NCBI GenBank assembly: GCA_947567585.1
Contig: CANONE010000062.1
Location: 1 to 11,660 of the forward strand
DNA: 11,660 nt
Direction of reading: 5' to 3'
DNA from: an uncultured Clostridia bacterium
GTDB lineage: Bacteria; Bacillota; Clostridia; Oscillospirales; Acutalibacteraceae
Below the pieces are notes generated by a model. That model searched no databases and was not told the DNA's origin. It was given only the letters and a program-made list of their open reading frames with translations. The translations under genes and the position numbers were made by a program. How positions within the stretch are numbered: position 1 is the first letter of the stretch; each line of letters opens with the position of its first letter. This document shows, one piece after another, positions 1-5,562 of the stretch.

Positions 1-1840
1 GTAAGTTTAGTAGAAATACCCAGTTCACTTGTATACCAAGTGCCTGAATACCAGTACTTATTATCGGGAAGTGGGTCATTGCCAGCTGTAGGGGCATCAA
101 TAGAAGATTTTGAACCTGTAAGATCTGTACTGTCAGTTTCAGTTGCGGTAAAGTTCGCATCAGGTCCTACATAATGCCATCCTGTATTATCGTATGAGCT
201 GTTGTCTTGACCCATCGTCAGCGTAACAGTCACTTCACGGTCCGGCTGCTGTGTAGACTGCTTCACCTCCGTAGTCTCCGTCTTCACCTTCACCTGGGTG
301 GTGGTGGTGTCGATGGTGACCTTTTCGCCGTGGACGGTTTCAACGGTGGTGGTGCGGGTGGTGGAGCCGTCTTCGGCGGTGACGGTGACAACGGTGGTGT
401 GCTGGTAGCCGATAAGCTCGCCAACAGGGTTGCCGTTTTCATCAAAGCCGCCGGAGTAGACAGGGATGAGCTCCTGGGTGGTGATGGTGGAGCTGTCGGC
501 GCTCTGGGACCAGTGGCTCTCGCCGATGGGAATGCGGTTGCCGTTCTCGTCCAGGACCTCGCGGCCGGTGCTGTCCTTGAGATAGGCCGTGCCCTTGCCA
601 CTCTCGGGGAACACAGGCTTGTCGCCAGGCTGGCGGAAGCCCTCGGTGTGCTCGGTGGTGGTGGTGGTGATCTTGGTCTCCGTGACGTAGCCGGTGGGGT
701 CGAGTTCGGGATCCGGTATCTCATTGCCCAGCACATTATAGAACTGACCGTCCTTCTTGACGATGCCGTCCGGATAAGTGACCATGGTATTCGTGCTGGT
801 CCCATCCGGGATGTTCTCAACGCCAAGCTTGGCGGTCAGCGTGCCGATGACAATGGGGTTGCCCTCGCTGTCCGTTACAGGCTTGCCCTCTTCGTCCAGC
901 TGGTACTCGGTTTTGACGTAGATGCCGTCACCCTGCTCAACATAGCCGGCCTTTTTCAGCTCTTCCACCCGGGCTTTCTCGGCGTCGATCCTTGCCTGTT
1001 CGGCGCTGCCGGTGACAGCTTCCGTGTCTGTATCAGGATCGGCCGGTGTACCATTGAGAGCTTTATCAGCGTCTTTAGCCGCTTCGTCAGCCTTGTCGCC
1101 AACCAGCTTATCCATGTCCACCTTGCCGATGGTGGCTGTACCAGTCGCGGTACCGTTAGGAGCCGGAGTCAGTTGGACAGTGGCGCCATTCTCCGTAGGT
1201 GTGATGTACTTGTCATCAACCTTCTCCGCGGACAGCTTCTCGGAGCTTTCGGTTTTCTCGACGGTATCCGTCTCCACCTTTTCCTGGCCCTCCACCTGGA
1301 CGTCCTCGCCGGTTACGCGGTCCTGGGAGTCAGTGGTGGTGGTAGTAGTGGTTTCCTGCTTGCCGCTGACAGAGATCGTGTTGTCCTCGGGCAGCGGTAC
1401 CGTTACAGGGGACTCGTACGGCGGCTTATCAGGATTAGAATCATCAGGATTAGGCTCATCAGGAGCCGGAGGCTTGGGCGTGTTATCCCAGGTGATGGTT
1501 TCCTTCTCGGTGGTCTTCTCCCCGCCGTTTTCCAGTTCCTCAGCGCCCATGGGCTCTGTGGTAACCTGGGGGTCGTTGACCGGAGGGTTCTTGGGGCTGC
1601 CCTCACCGCCATTGTTGGCGGCGTCGAAGCTGTCAACCTGATCCTGGGCTTGGTCAACGGGGTTCTCGGCGCCGATCCAGTCCGGATCGCCGATTACGCC
1701 GCGAATGTGGGGTCTTCGCTGGGGGCGGGGGTTTCCGTCTCGTCAGCGAAAGCCGTGATCTGCAGCATACTAAAGCTCAGCGTGCATACCAGCAACAACG
1801 CCAGGGCCCGCCTGCACAGACCTCTTGTGTGTTTTCTCAT
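1..1840 (-). CDS. Large secreted Thr-rich surface/adhesin-like protein, 5' part only, with an internal frameshift
   Basis: The gene starts at the ATG at 1840-1838, preceded by a strong Shine-Dalgarno GGGAGG about 8 bases upstream. Residues 1-32 form a classic signal peptide: Arg/Lys-rich start, a Leu/Val-rich core and AFA before DETET. After about 45 residues this frame hits a stop at 1696-1694. The long open frame that continues without a stop to base 1 lies in the other phase (codons starting GGC GAT CCG GAC TGG from about 1691). A one-base indel in the C-rich stretch 1697-1743 is therefore needed to join them. The mature part is acidic and Pro/Thr/Glu-rich: a Pro-Asp linker, runs of 4-6 Thr, an Ala/Lys/Glu helical stretch, and beta-repeat-like VTVTAEDGST-type segments. 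No anchor is visible because the C-terminus lies outside the window. I infer a wall-attached adhesin or matrix protein and recognise no named family. The leader carries tandem c-di-GMP riboswitches. Base composition drops sharply at the left end (about 1-235). Confidence 0.75.
1697..1743 (-). other. Frame switch point between signal peptide and mature surface protein
   Basis: Read on the minus strand, the signal-peptide frame runs through FADETETPAPSEDP and stops at TAA 1696-1694. The downstream frame has its own stops at about 1770 and 1745 and is open only afterwards. The switch must therefore fall in this interval. It contains C runs at 1727-1731, 1721-1725 and 1709-1712 (G runs on the plus strand). 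One added C in the last run would give SEDPHIRGVIGDPDW, a smooth join. Only a one-base loss relative to a parent, or a -1 slip, is required. No canonical X XXY YYZ slippery heptamer in the right phase was seen. Confidence 0.75.
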
Positions 1841-1890
1841 AAGGTTAATCCTCCCTTTTGCGTTCATACGGATGCAAAGAATCCGGCGGC

Positions 1891-1918
1891 CGGGCTGGCA
1901 TCGCCGTGACAGAGCCCG
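1891..1918 (-). promoter_or_regulatory. Hairpin between riboswitch and start codon (possible expression platform)
   Basis: On the minus strand CGGGCT (1918-1913) pairs with AGCCCG (1896-1891) across a 16-base loop, just downstream of the second aptamer. No U-run follows, so it is not a standard intrinsic terminator. A second small stem, CGGAU/AUCCG, follows at about 1879-1863, before the ribosome binding site at about 1849-1854. Whether these stems form the regulatory switch is inference, and the sequence does not show if c-di-GMP turns expression on or off. Confidence 0.35.
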
Positions 1919-1921
1919 CTG

Positions 1922-2035
1922 TGTTCCAGCCGGCTCTCCCGCGCCCTCTTCTCCGGGAACCCCTTGCCCGAAGGGTTGGGCCAGCATTAGCCCCCATAGC
2001 TTTGCGTCCCGTCGTTTCCAACGGTTTGCTGAGTT
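1922..2035 (-). promoter_or_regulatory. Cyclic-di-GMP-I (GEMM-I) riboswitch, aptamer 2 (gene-proximal)
   Basis: On the minus strand the conserved class I c-di-GMP core is present. AGCAAACC (2030-2023) is followed by a 6-bp P2 stem CCGTTG/CGACGG closed by a GAAA tetraloop, then GACGCAAAGC (2008-1999). The block ends with AGCCGG (1935-1930). P2 contains a U-G pair on this strand that would be an A-C mismatch on the other, which fixes the orientation. The P3 arm (about 1990-1936) is longer than in aptamer 1. CAGC near the start can pair with GCTG after AGCCGG to close P1. In the known family, the tetraloop docks into P3 and the ligand binds at the three-way junction. The aptamer lies about 80-190 bases upstream of the surface-protein start. 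Confidence 0.85.
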
Positions 2036-2130
2036 CATTCAGCAACCGGCTGACCTGGCGGCACGGCAAGTCCGCGCCGCTGTAGTCCCTTGGCTTTGCG
2101 TCCCGCCGTTTCCGGCGGTTTGCCAAAACG
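2034..2130 (-). promoter_or_regulatory. Cyclic-di-GMP-I (GEMM-I) riboswitch, aptamer 1 (distal)
   Basis: On the minus strand GGCAAACC (2124-2117) leads into a perfect 6-bp P2 stem CCGCCG/CGGCGG with a GAAA tetraloop (2118-2103). Next comes the highly conserved GACGCAAAGCC (2102-2092). P3 follows as a 9-bp stem, GCGGCGCGG paired with CCGTGCCGC, flanked by CTA and AGGT. The block ends with AGCCGGTTGCT (about 2051-2041), whose TTGCT can pair with GGCAA to close P1. All landmarks of the class I c-di-GMP aptamer are in order and correctly spaced. Being the first of two copies in one leader, it could give a steeper or two-input response, as proposed for other tandem riboswitches. Confidence 0.88.
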
Positions 2131-2331
2131 CCTTACCTCCTCCCCCCGCCGCCAACAAGGCTCATGACGGCAGGGCGCGCCCATGGCGGAACCGCCTCTC
2201 TCTTCATTCAGCACACTCCTCTCTTTTCCATCTTCGCCGCAGGCTAGGGCTTGCGGCGGAAAATCCATGATATAGGGCAGAAACAATGAAACAAATAGGA
2301 AGGATTGTAGTATTGTATAGGTCGTTCGCCC

Positions 2332-2357
2332 GGGCAGAAGACGAAGGTCTTCTGCCC
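2332..2357. repeat. Perfect 11-bp inverted repeat next to an 18-bp AT palindrome
   Basis: GGGCAGAAGAC (2332-2342) and GTCTTCTGCCC (2347-2357) are exact reverse complements around a 4-base loop (GAAG on plus, CTTC on minus). Neither strand has a U-run after it, so it is not a standard terminator. Immediately beside it, 2363-2380 is the perfect palindrome AATTATTATATAATAATT, which contains TATAAT on both strands. The hairpin could cap the 5' end of the riboswitch leader or be a protein-binding site. Its function is unknown. Confidence 0.6.
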
Positions 2358-2417
2358 ACCATAATTATTATATAATAATTAATTTCTGTGATTTACAGCG
2401 GCCGCTATCCACCTCCT

Positions 2418-2449
2418 TGCCAGCTAAGTCCGCATGCTGGCAGATTTTT
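2418..2449 (+). terminator. Orphan terminator-like hairpin
   Basis: TGCCAGC (2418-2424) pairs with GCTGGCA (2436-2442) and is followed by a five-T run (2445-2449), the form of a short intrinsic terminator on the plus strand. No plus-strand gene lies upstream that would need it. It may end antisense or spurious transcription coming from the riboswitch region, end a short RNA, or be chance. Confidence 0.35.
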
Positions 2450-2642
2450 CCAAAATGATTATAGCATATACCGTTACAGATTTGTAGTGGTTTTTCAAAA
2501 AAAATAGAATAAAAATAGAACAAAATCTTATTTTGGGTTTTATCACTTGTTCCATTTGTCATGGGGGAGGGCGCAAGAAGCCCCCGCCAATGAAAGCAAT
2601 GGGACGACATATTTCAGCCAGCAAAATTGTATCACGAAAAGT

Positions 2643-2673
2643 AAAATATTGCAATACTAGTATTTCGTATTTT
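2643..2673. promoter_or_regulatory. Palindromic candidate operator upstream of the XRE regulator
   Basis: AATACTAGTATT (2653-2664) is a perfect 12-bp palindrome. Flanking arms AAAATA (2643-2648) and TATTTT (2668-2673) extend the symmetry outward. Its two-fold form, 55-85 bases before a Cro/C1-type regulator gene, suggests a dimeric repressor site and so autoregulation (inference). A possible -10 TAAAAT sits just downstream at 2677-2682, but no well-spaced -35 was found. Confidence 0.45.
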
Positions 2674-2727
2674 CTCTAAAATAAGCCATACTTTTGTGGA
2701 GAATCAAAACGGGAAAGAGGTGGAGGC

Positions 2728-3021
2728 ATGTTGGCCAAACAGCTGGGCTTGCTCCGGCGGGGGGCAGGGTTTACACAGGTGCAGCTGGCCGAGAAGCTGG
2801 GGGTGACCAAACAGAGTGTAAGCAATTGGGAGAACGACAATATCATGCCCTCGGTTGAGATGCTCTGCAAAATTGCGGACCTGTTCCATGTGAGCACGGA
2901 CTTTCTTCTGGGGCGTCCTGCCCCCAGCCCCCAGCCGGGCGCGCTGATCGACGCTACGGGCCTTTCGGCCGCCCATGTGGAGCATATCCGCCTGCTGGTA
3001 GAGGATCTGCGGGGCCTGTAA
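2728..3021 (+). CDS. XRE-family (Cro/C1-type) helix-turn-helix transcriptional regulator
   Basis: This encodes a 97-residue cytoplasmic DNA-binding protein. Residues 1-64 are a full HTH_3 domain. LAKQLGLLRRGAGFTQVQLA and EKLGVTKQSVSNWEND give the helix-turn-helix, with the TQVQLAEKLGV...SVSNWE pattern typical of Cro/C1 regulators, followed by MPSVEMLCKIADLFHVSTDFLLG. A Pro-rich link and a short C-terminal helix (about 78-97) may serve dimerisation. The ATG at 2728 follows the SD-like AGGTGGAGG. The gene lies 136 bases upstream of the MATE pump on the same strand. Inverted repeats stand in front of both genes, so it probably represses itself and perhaps the pump (inference). The inducer is unknown. 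Confidence 0.93.
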   Translation: MLAKQLGLLRRGAGFTQVQLAEKLGVTKQSVSNWENDNIMPSVEMLCKIADLFHVSTDFLLGRPAPSPQPGALIDATGLSAAHVEHIRLLVEDLRGL

Positions 3022-3025
3022 AAAA

Positions 3026-3103
3026 TTGCCGGGAATCATTGCGCCGGCAACCAAAAATGTGGTATACTTTAATTGAAGCGCGCATGGATTTTTTTCAATT
3101 AAA
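3026..3103 (+). promoter_or_regulatory. MATE pump promoter with two overlapping inverted repeats
   Basis: A candidate promoter is TTGCGC (3039-3044), an 18-base spacer, then TATACT (3063-3068). A 7-bp inverted repeat TTGCCGG/CCGGCAA (3026-3032, 3044-3050) covers the -35. A perfect 10-bp inverted repeat TTTAATTGAA/TTCAATTAAA (3068-3077, 3094-3103) begins in the -10 and spans the likely start site. Either could be an operator for the upstream XRE protein or fold as a leader hairpin. I do not recognise a known riboswitch class here. Confidence 0.5.
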
Positions 3104-3157
3104 GCCGGCGCCGGTGTACGGGATTTCGTTAGATCAAGGAGAAATTGAGGGAAAAAG

Positions 3158-4534
3158 ATGAAAACTACACGTTCGGCCAATCTAGACATGACGCAAGGCT
3201 CGCCTGCCAGGCTGCTGATTACCTTTGCCATTCCCATGCTCATCGGCGGCATTTTCCAGCTGATGTACAACATGGTGGATACCATTGTGGTGGGCCGCTT
3301 TGTGGGAATTGACTCCCTGGCGGCCATTGGGGCGGCGTCTACCACGTTTATGTTCTTTATGCAGATGGGCAACGGCCTGACCAACGGCGTCTCGGTCATC
3401 GTCTCCCAGGCTGAGGGAGCCAAGCAGGAGGAGCGCCTGAAGCGGGCGGTTACCCACGCCGCTTACCTGGTGCTGGCAAGCGGGGCGTTTCTGGGGCTTT
3501 TGGCGTTTTTCGGGGCGCGGCCGCTGATGCTTCTGCTGGGCACCCCGGACAACATCATCAACCAGTCGGTGACGTATATCCAGATTACCTGCGGGCTTAC
3601 CATTGTTTTGCTTACATATAACGGCGTTACCGCCGTGCTCCGGGCCATCGGCGACTCTAAGACCCCGCTCTACTTCCTCATTCTCAGCTCCCTTCTCAAT
3701 GTGGCGCTGGATCTTTTGTTTGTTTTGGCTTTTCAAGGGGGCGTGGCCGGCGTGGCGGTGGCTACGGTGCTCTCCCAGGCCGTTTCGGCGGTGCTCTGCA
3801 TCGTCTACATGTTAAAAAAGCATCCCCGCCTAAAGCCGGACCGGGACGCTTGGCGGTTTGACGGGGCCATGCTTCGGGAATACCTGCGCATCGGCTTGCC
3901 TATGTGCGCCCAGAGCATGGTGCTTTGCGTGGGGATGTTTGTCATCACGGCTGTTATCAATTCCTTTGGTTCCGACATTGTGGCGGCATATACCGTAGGC
4001 GGCAAGGTGGAACAGTTGGCCACGGTATCCTTTTCCAATGTGGCTTTCTCCTTCTCGGTATATGCGGGGCAGAACTTTGGAGCCAAAAAGTATGCCCGTA
4101 TTCAAGACGGCCTGCAAAAGGGCATTCTGATCGTAGGCGGGCTTTCCTTGGTTTCTACGGCGGTGATGCAGCTGTTTGCCCGTCCGCTGGCCCTTATTTT
4201 CATGGAACAGCCCTCCAGCTATGTGTTGGACGCGTCCATCAGCATGATTCGTATTGAGTCCGCTTTTTATATAGCCTTGGGAGCCATTTGGACGGTCAAT
4301 TCCGCTCTGCGGGGCATGGGCATCGTAAAGGTAACGCTGCTGTCCAGCATAGTGGAGCTGGTATCTAAAATAGGGTTTTCCGTATTTTTGCCCATAGCTT
4401 TCGGGTATGTAGGCATCTGGGTAGCGGCGCCCATTGGCTGGGTGCTAGGGCTGATTCCTTCCTCCGTCTACTTGTACCTGTGGAGTAAGGACCCGGAACG
4501 CTTTGGCCGGCGGAAAGAGAAGGCGTCCAACTAA
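3158..4534 (+). CDS. MATE-family multidrug efflux transporter (DinF/NorM type)
   Basis: A 458-residue polytopic inner-membrane protein of normal family length, with about 12 hydrophobic segments. MATE pumps export cationic or hydrophobic compounds in exchange for Na+ or H+. The N-terminus MTQGSPARLLITFAIPMLIG and the stretch QLMYNMVDTIVVGRFVG are hallmark features of clostridial MATE proteins. The second half repeats the fold, with REYLRIGLPMCAQSM at its start and VGGKVEQLATVSFSNV after it. A charged tail (SKDPERFGRRKEKASN) ends it on the cytoplasmic side. The start at 3158 is supported by GAGGG about 8 bases upstream, with a further AAGGAG slightly farther off. The gene appears intact and probably has its own promoter at 3039-3068. 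It is probably linked to the preceding XRE regulator. The substrate cannot be told from sequence. Confidence 0.95.
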   Translation: MKTTRSANLDMTQGSPARLLITFAIPMLIGGIFQLMYNMVDTIVVGRFVGIDSLAAIGAASTTFMFFMQMGNGLTNGVSVIVSQAEGAKQEERLKRAVTHAAYLVLASGAFLGLLAFFGARPLMLLLGTPDNIINQSVTYIQITCGLTIVLLTYNGVTAVLRAIGDSKTPLYFLILSSLLNVALDLLFVLAFQGGVAGVAVATVLSQAVSAVLCIVYMLKKHPRLKPDRDAWRFDGAMLREYLRIGLPMCAQSMVLCVGMFVITAVINSFGSDIVAAYTVGGKVEQLATVSFSNVAFSFSVYAGQNFGAKKYARIQDGLQKGILIVGGLSLVSTAVMQLFARPLALIFMEQPSSYVLDASISMIRIESAFYIALGAIWTVNSALRGMGIVKVTLLSSIVELVSKIGFSVFLPIAFGYVGIWVAAPIGWVLGLIPSSVYLYLWSKDPERFGRRKEKASN

Positions 4535-4542
4535 AAAGGTAT

Positions 4543-4584
4543 AAAAAGAGCCGGCTCCTTTATAGAAAGGGGCTGGCTCTTTTT
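4543..4584. terminator. Bidirectional intrinsic terminator
   Basis: AAAAAGAGCCGGCTCCTTT (4543-4561) pairs with AAAGGGGCTGGCTCTTTTT (4566-4584) around a 4-base loop, with only G-U wobbles interrupting. It is flanked by A5 on one side and T5 on the other, so it works on both strands. It lies between the convergent MATE gene (stop 4534) and the protease-like gene (stop 4616) and should end both. Confidence 0.92.
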
Positions 4585-4615
4585 GTCTGCGATACCCGCC
4601 GGACGGGGAACGGCA

Positions 4616-5386
4616 CTATTCCCGCGAGTCTTCTTCGGGAAGCAGGGGATCTTCCGGCTTGGAAATTTCTTTGGTCACCGTGCGGGTTGTCCCGCCGGAT
4701 ATATAGCTGCGGCCGCATTCCGGGCAAATGTCGGTATGCAGGGTTACGGTTTGGCTGACCACCTTCCGGCCTTCCCGCCGGGCCTCGGCTTGTTGGTGGT
4801 AGACATGCTCCATTTCGTGTCCGCGCACAGCGGCGGGGGCCGCGTCCGGATCAATCTCGGTAGGCGTTTGATAGGATACGCTGCTGTCGTCAGAGCCATC
4901 TTGATATTTCCGCTTTTCACAGGTTTCACAGCGGCCCTCGCTGGCGGCTTTCTGCACGCCCTGGGCTCCAAGGTCCTCCGCGGCGGCGGGGGCCTCGGAG
5001 GAGGCGTCCCCAGGATAGCGGATTCTCATGCGTACGGCCAGGCCGGCCGGGTCTTCCGGCAGGTTGTCCCAGTCCAGCCGGGCAAAGCCTTCCGCCAGCT
5101 CTTGGGTGCGGCCAGTCTGCCGGTTCCCCGAGGGGAAGGGCTGGACGTACTGTACCCGGGACCGGGCAGCCTGCTCGGCAGCTGCGGCGTTCCTCCACAG
5201 CGGGGCGGCCAGATCGGCCCGGCGGGGCTCAAAAATGCGGATGCTGGGGGCGGGCCGCACCGGCTCCACCGGGGCCTCGGGCATGGCCCCGCGAACCGCG
5301 CCGGAGGAAAGCCGCAGCCCGTAGCTGGCATACACGCCATAGGCAGGGCTTGCCATAGACGCATGGGAAACAGGAGAGATCAACAT
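4616..5386 (-). CDS. SprA-related putative zinc metalloprotease
   Basis: A 256-residue protein. Residues about 1-145 are Ala/Pro/Arg-rich, low in complexity and probably disordered. The conserved part begins at GRCETCEKRKYQDGSDD (Cys153, Cys156). It continues with VSYQTPTEIDP and VRGHEMEHV, an HExxH zinc-protease motif (His190, Glu191, His194). It ends with CPECGRSYISGGTT (Cys221, Cys224). This order (CxxC, RKYQDGS, HExxH) matches the SprA-related family, whose members are often annotated only as putative metalloproteases. The two CxxC pairs could hold a structural zinc. No signal peptide or membrane segment is evident. The ATG at 5386 has GAGGTGG about 7 bases upstream and a good promoter. 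Substrate and role are unknown. Activity is inferred from the motif only. Confidence 0.75.
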   Translation of the reverse strand: MLISPVSHASMASPAYGVYASYGLRLSSGAVRGAMPEAPVEPVRPAPSIRIFEPRRADLAAPLWRNAAAAEQAARSRVQYVQPFPSGNRQTGRTQELAEGFARLDWDNLPEDPAGLAVRMRIRYPGDASSEAPAAAEDLGAQGVQKAASEGRCETCEKRKYQDGSDDSSVSYQTPTEIDPDAAPAAVRGHEMEHVYHQQAEARREGRKVVSQTVTLHTDICPECGRSYISGGTTRTVTKEISKPEDPLLPEEDSRE

Positions 5387-5424
5387 AAGAAGCCACCTCT
5401 GTTTTTTGAAATCGTTACATTTCT

Positions 5425-5453
5425 ATTATATCCTTATTTTTCAAAAAAGACAA
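5425..5453 (-). promoter_or_regulatory. Sigma-A type promoter for the protease-like gene
   Basis: On the minus strand TTGTCT (5453-5448), a 17-base spacer and TATAAT (5430-5425) lie about 40 bases upstream of the ATG at 5386. Spacing is ideal and the -10 is a perfect consensus. Confidence 0.75.
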
Positions 5454-5494
5454 GATGAAAAGCGCGGGCTGCCCTGTGAAATAGGCGAACTGTC

Positions 5495-5523
5495 TTGCAA
5501 AGGCGAATAGAGCGTAGTATTAT
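5495..5523 (+). promoter_or_regulatory. Sigma-A type promoter for the mcrBC operon
   Basis: TTGCAA (5495-5500), a 17-base spacer and TATTAT (5518-5523) lie about 40 bases before the mcrB start. An overlapping TATAAT at 5521-5526 is an alternative -10 with 20-base spacing. It is divergent to the promoter at 5425-5453, about 40 bases away. Confidence 0.6.
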
Positions 5524-5562
5524 AATAGGGCAGGCGGATTACGGAATGATAGGAGATCATTT

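Larger units (their letters stand above)
2131..2727. other. Intergenic region: leader of the surface-protein gene plus AT-rich DNA, no convincing gene
   Basis: About 600 bases lie between the distal aptamer and the XRE gene. Bases 2131-2290 are GC-rich and would be transcribed ahead of the riboswitches. They hold a stem TTTTCC/GGAAAA around CGCCGCA/TGCGGCG (about 2226-2266, minus strand) and a GGCGG/CCGCC hairpin at about 2184-2195. From 2290 on the DNA is AT-rich. It holds a perfect 11-bp hairpin (2332-2357), an 18-bp palindrome (2363-2380), an orphan terminator-like stem (2418-2449) and the palindrome near 2643-2673. A candidate -10 TACAAT on the minus strand (about 2317-2312) could start the riboswitch transcript, but no good -35 accompanies it. 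Short open frames here have no persuasive coding features. Confidence 0.6.

Noticed and set aside
290..700. ACC/GGT triplet runs as a possible microsatellite or CRISPR-like array
   Set aside because: They are short (4-6 units), irregular and in frame, encoding Thr runs of a surface-protein stalk. There are no repeated spacers.
207..2270. Long plus-strand open frame of 687 codons
   Set aside because: It is antisense to the Thr-rich surface protein (ACC repeats read as Gly/Val) and runs through the riboswitches. The minus strand has the SD, signal peptide and sensible protein composition.
1845..2286. Minus-strand short open frames over 2035-2286 and 1845-2126
   Set aside because: They overlap the structured c-di-GMP aptamers, whose conserved RNA motifs explain the sequence. 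The Arg/Gly/Pro-rich translations have no protein features.
2363..2380. AT palindrome as a transposon end or origin element
   Set aside because: No transposase, matching distant terminal repeat, target duplication or replication gene was seen nearby.
2368..2610. 80-codon minus-strand open frame in AT-rich DNA, with AAGGAGGTG inside it
   Set aside because: There is no SD before its start and the composition is low-complexity. The AAGGAGGTG is followed by no ATG and lies next to a hairpin.
2704..3423. 239-codon minus-strand open frame
   Set aside because: It is the shadow of the XRE regulator and the start of the MATE gene, both of which have clear family motifs on the plus strand.
4583..5458. 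291-codon plus-strand open frame
   Set aside because: It is antisense to the SprA-related gene. It starts inside the terminator stem and has no SD, whereas the minus-strand frame has HExxH, CxxC pairs, an SD and a promoter.
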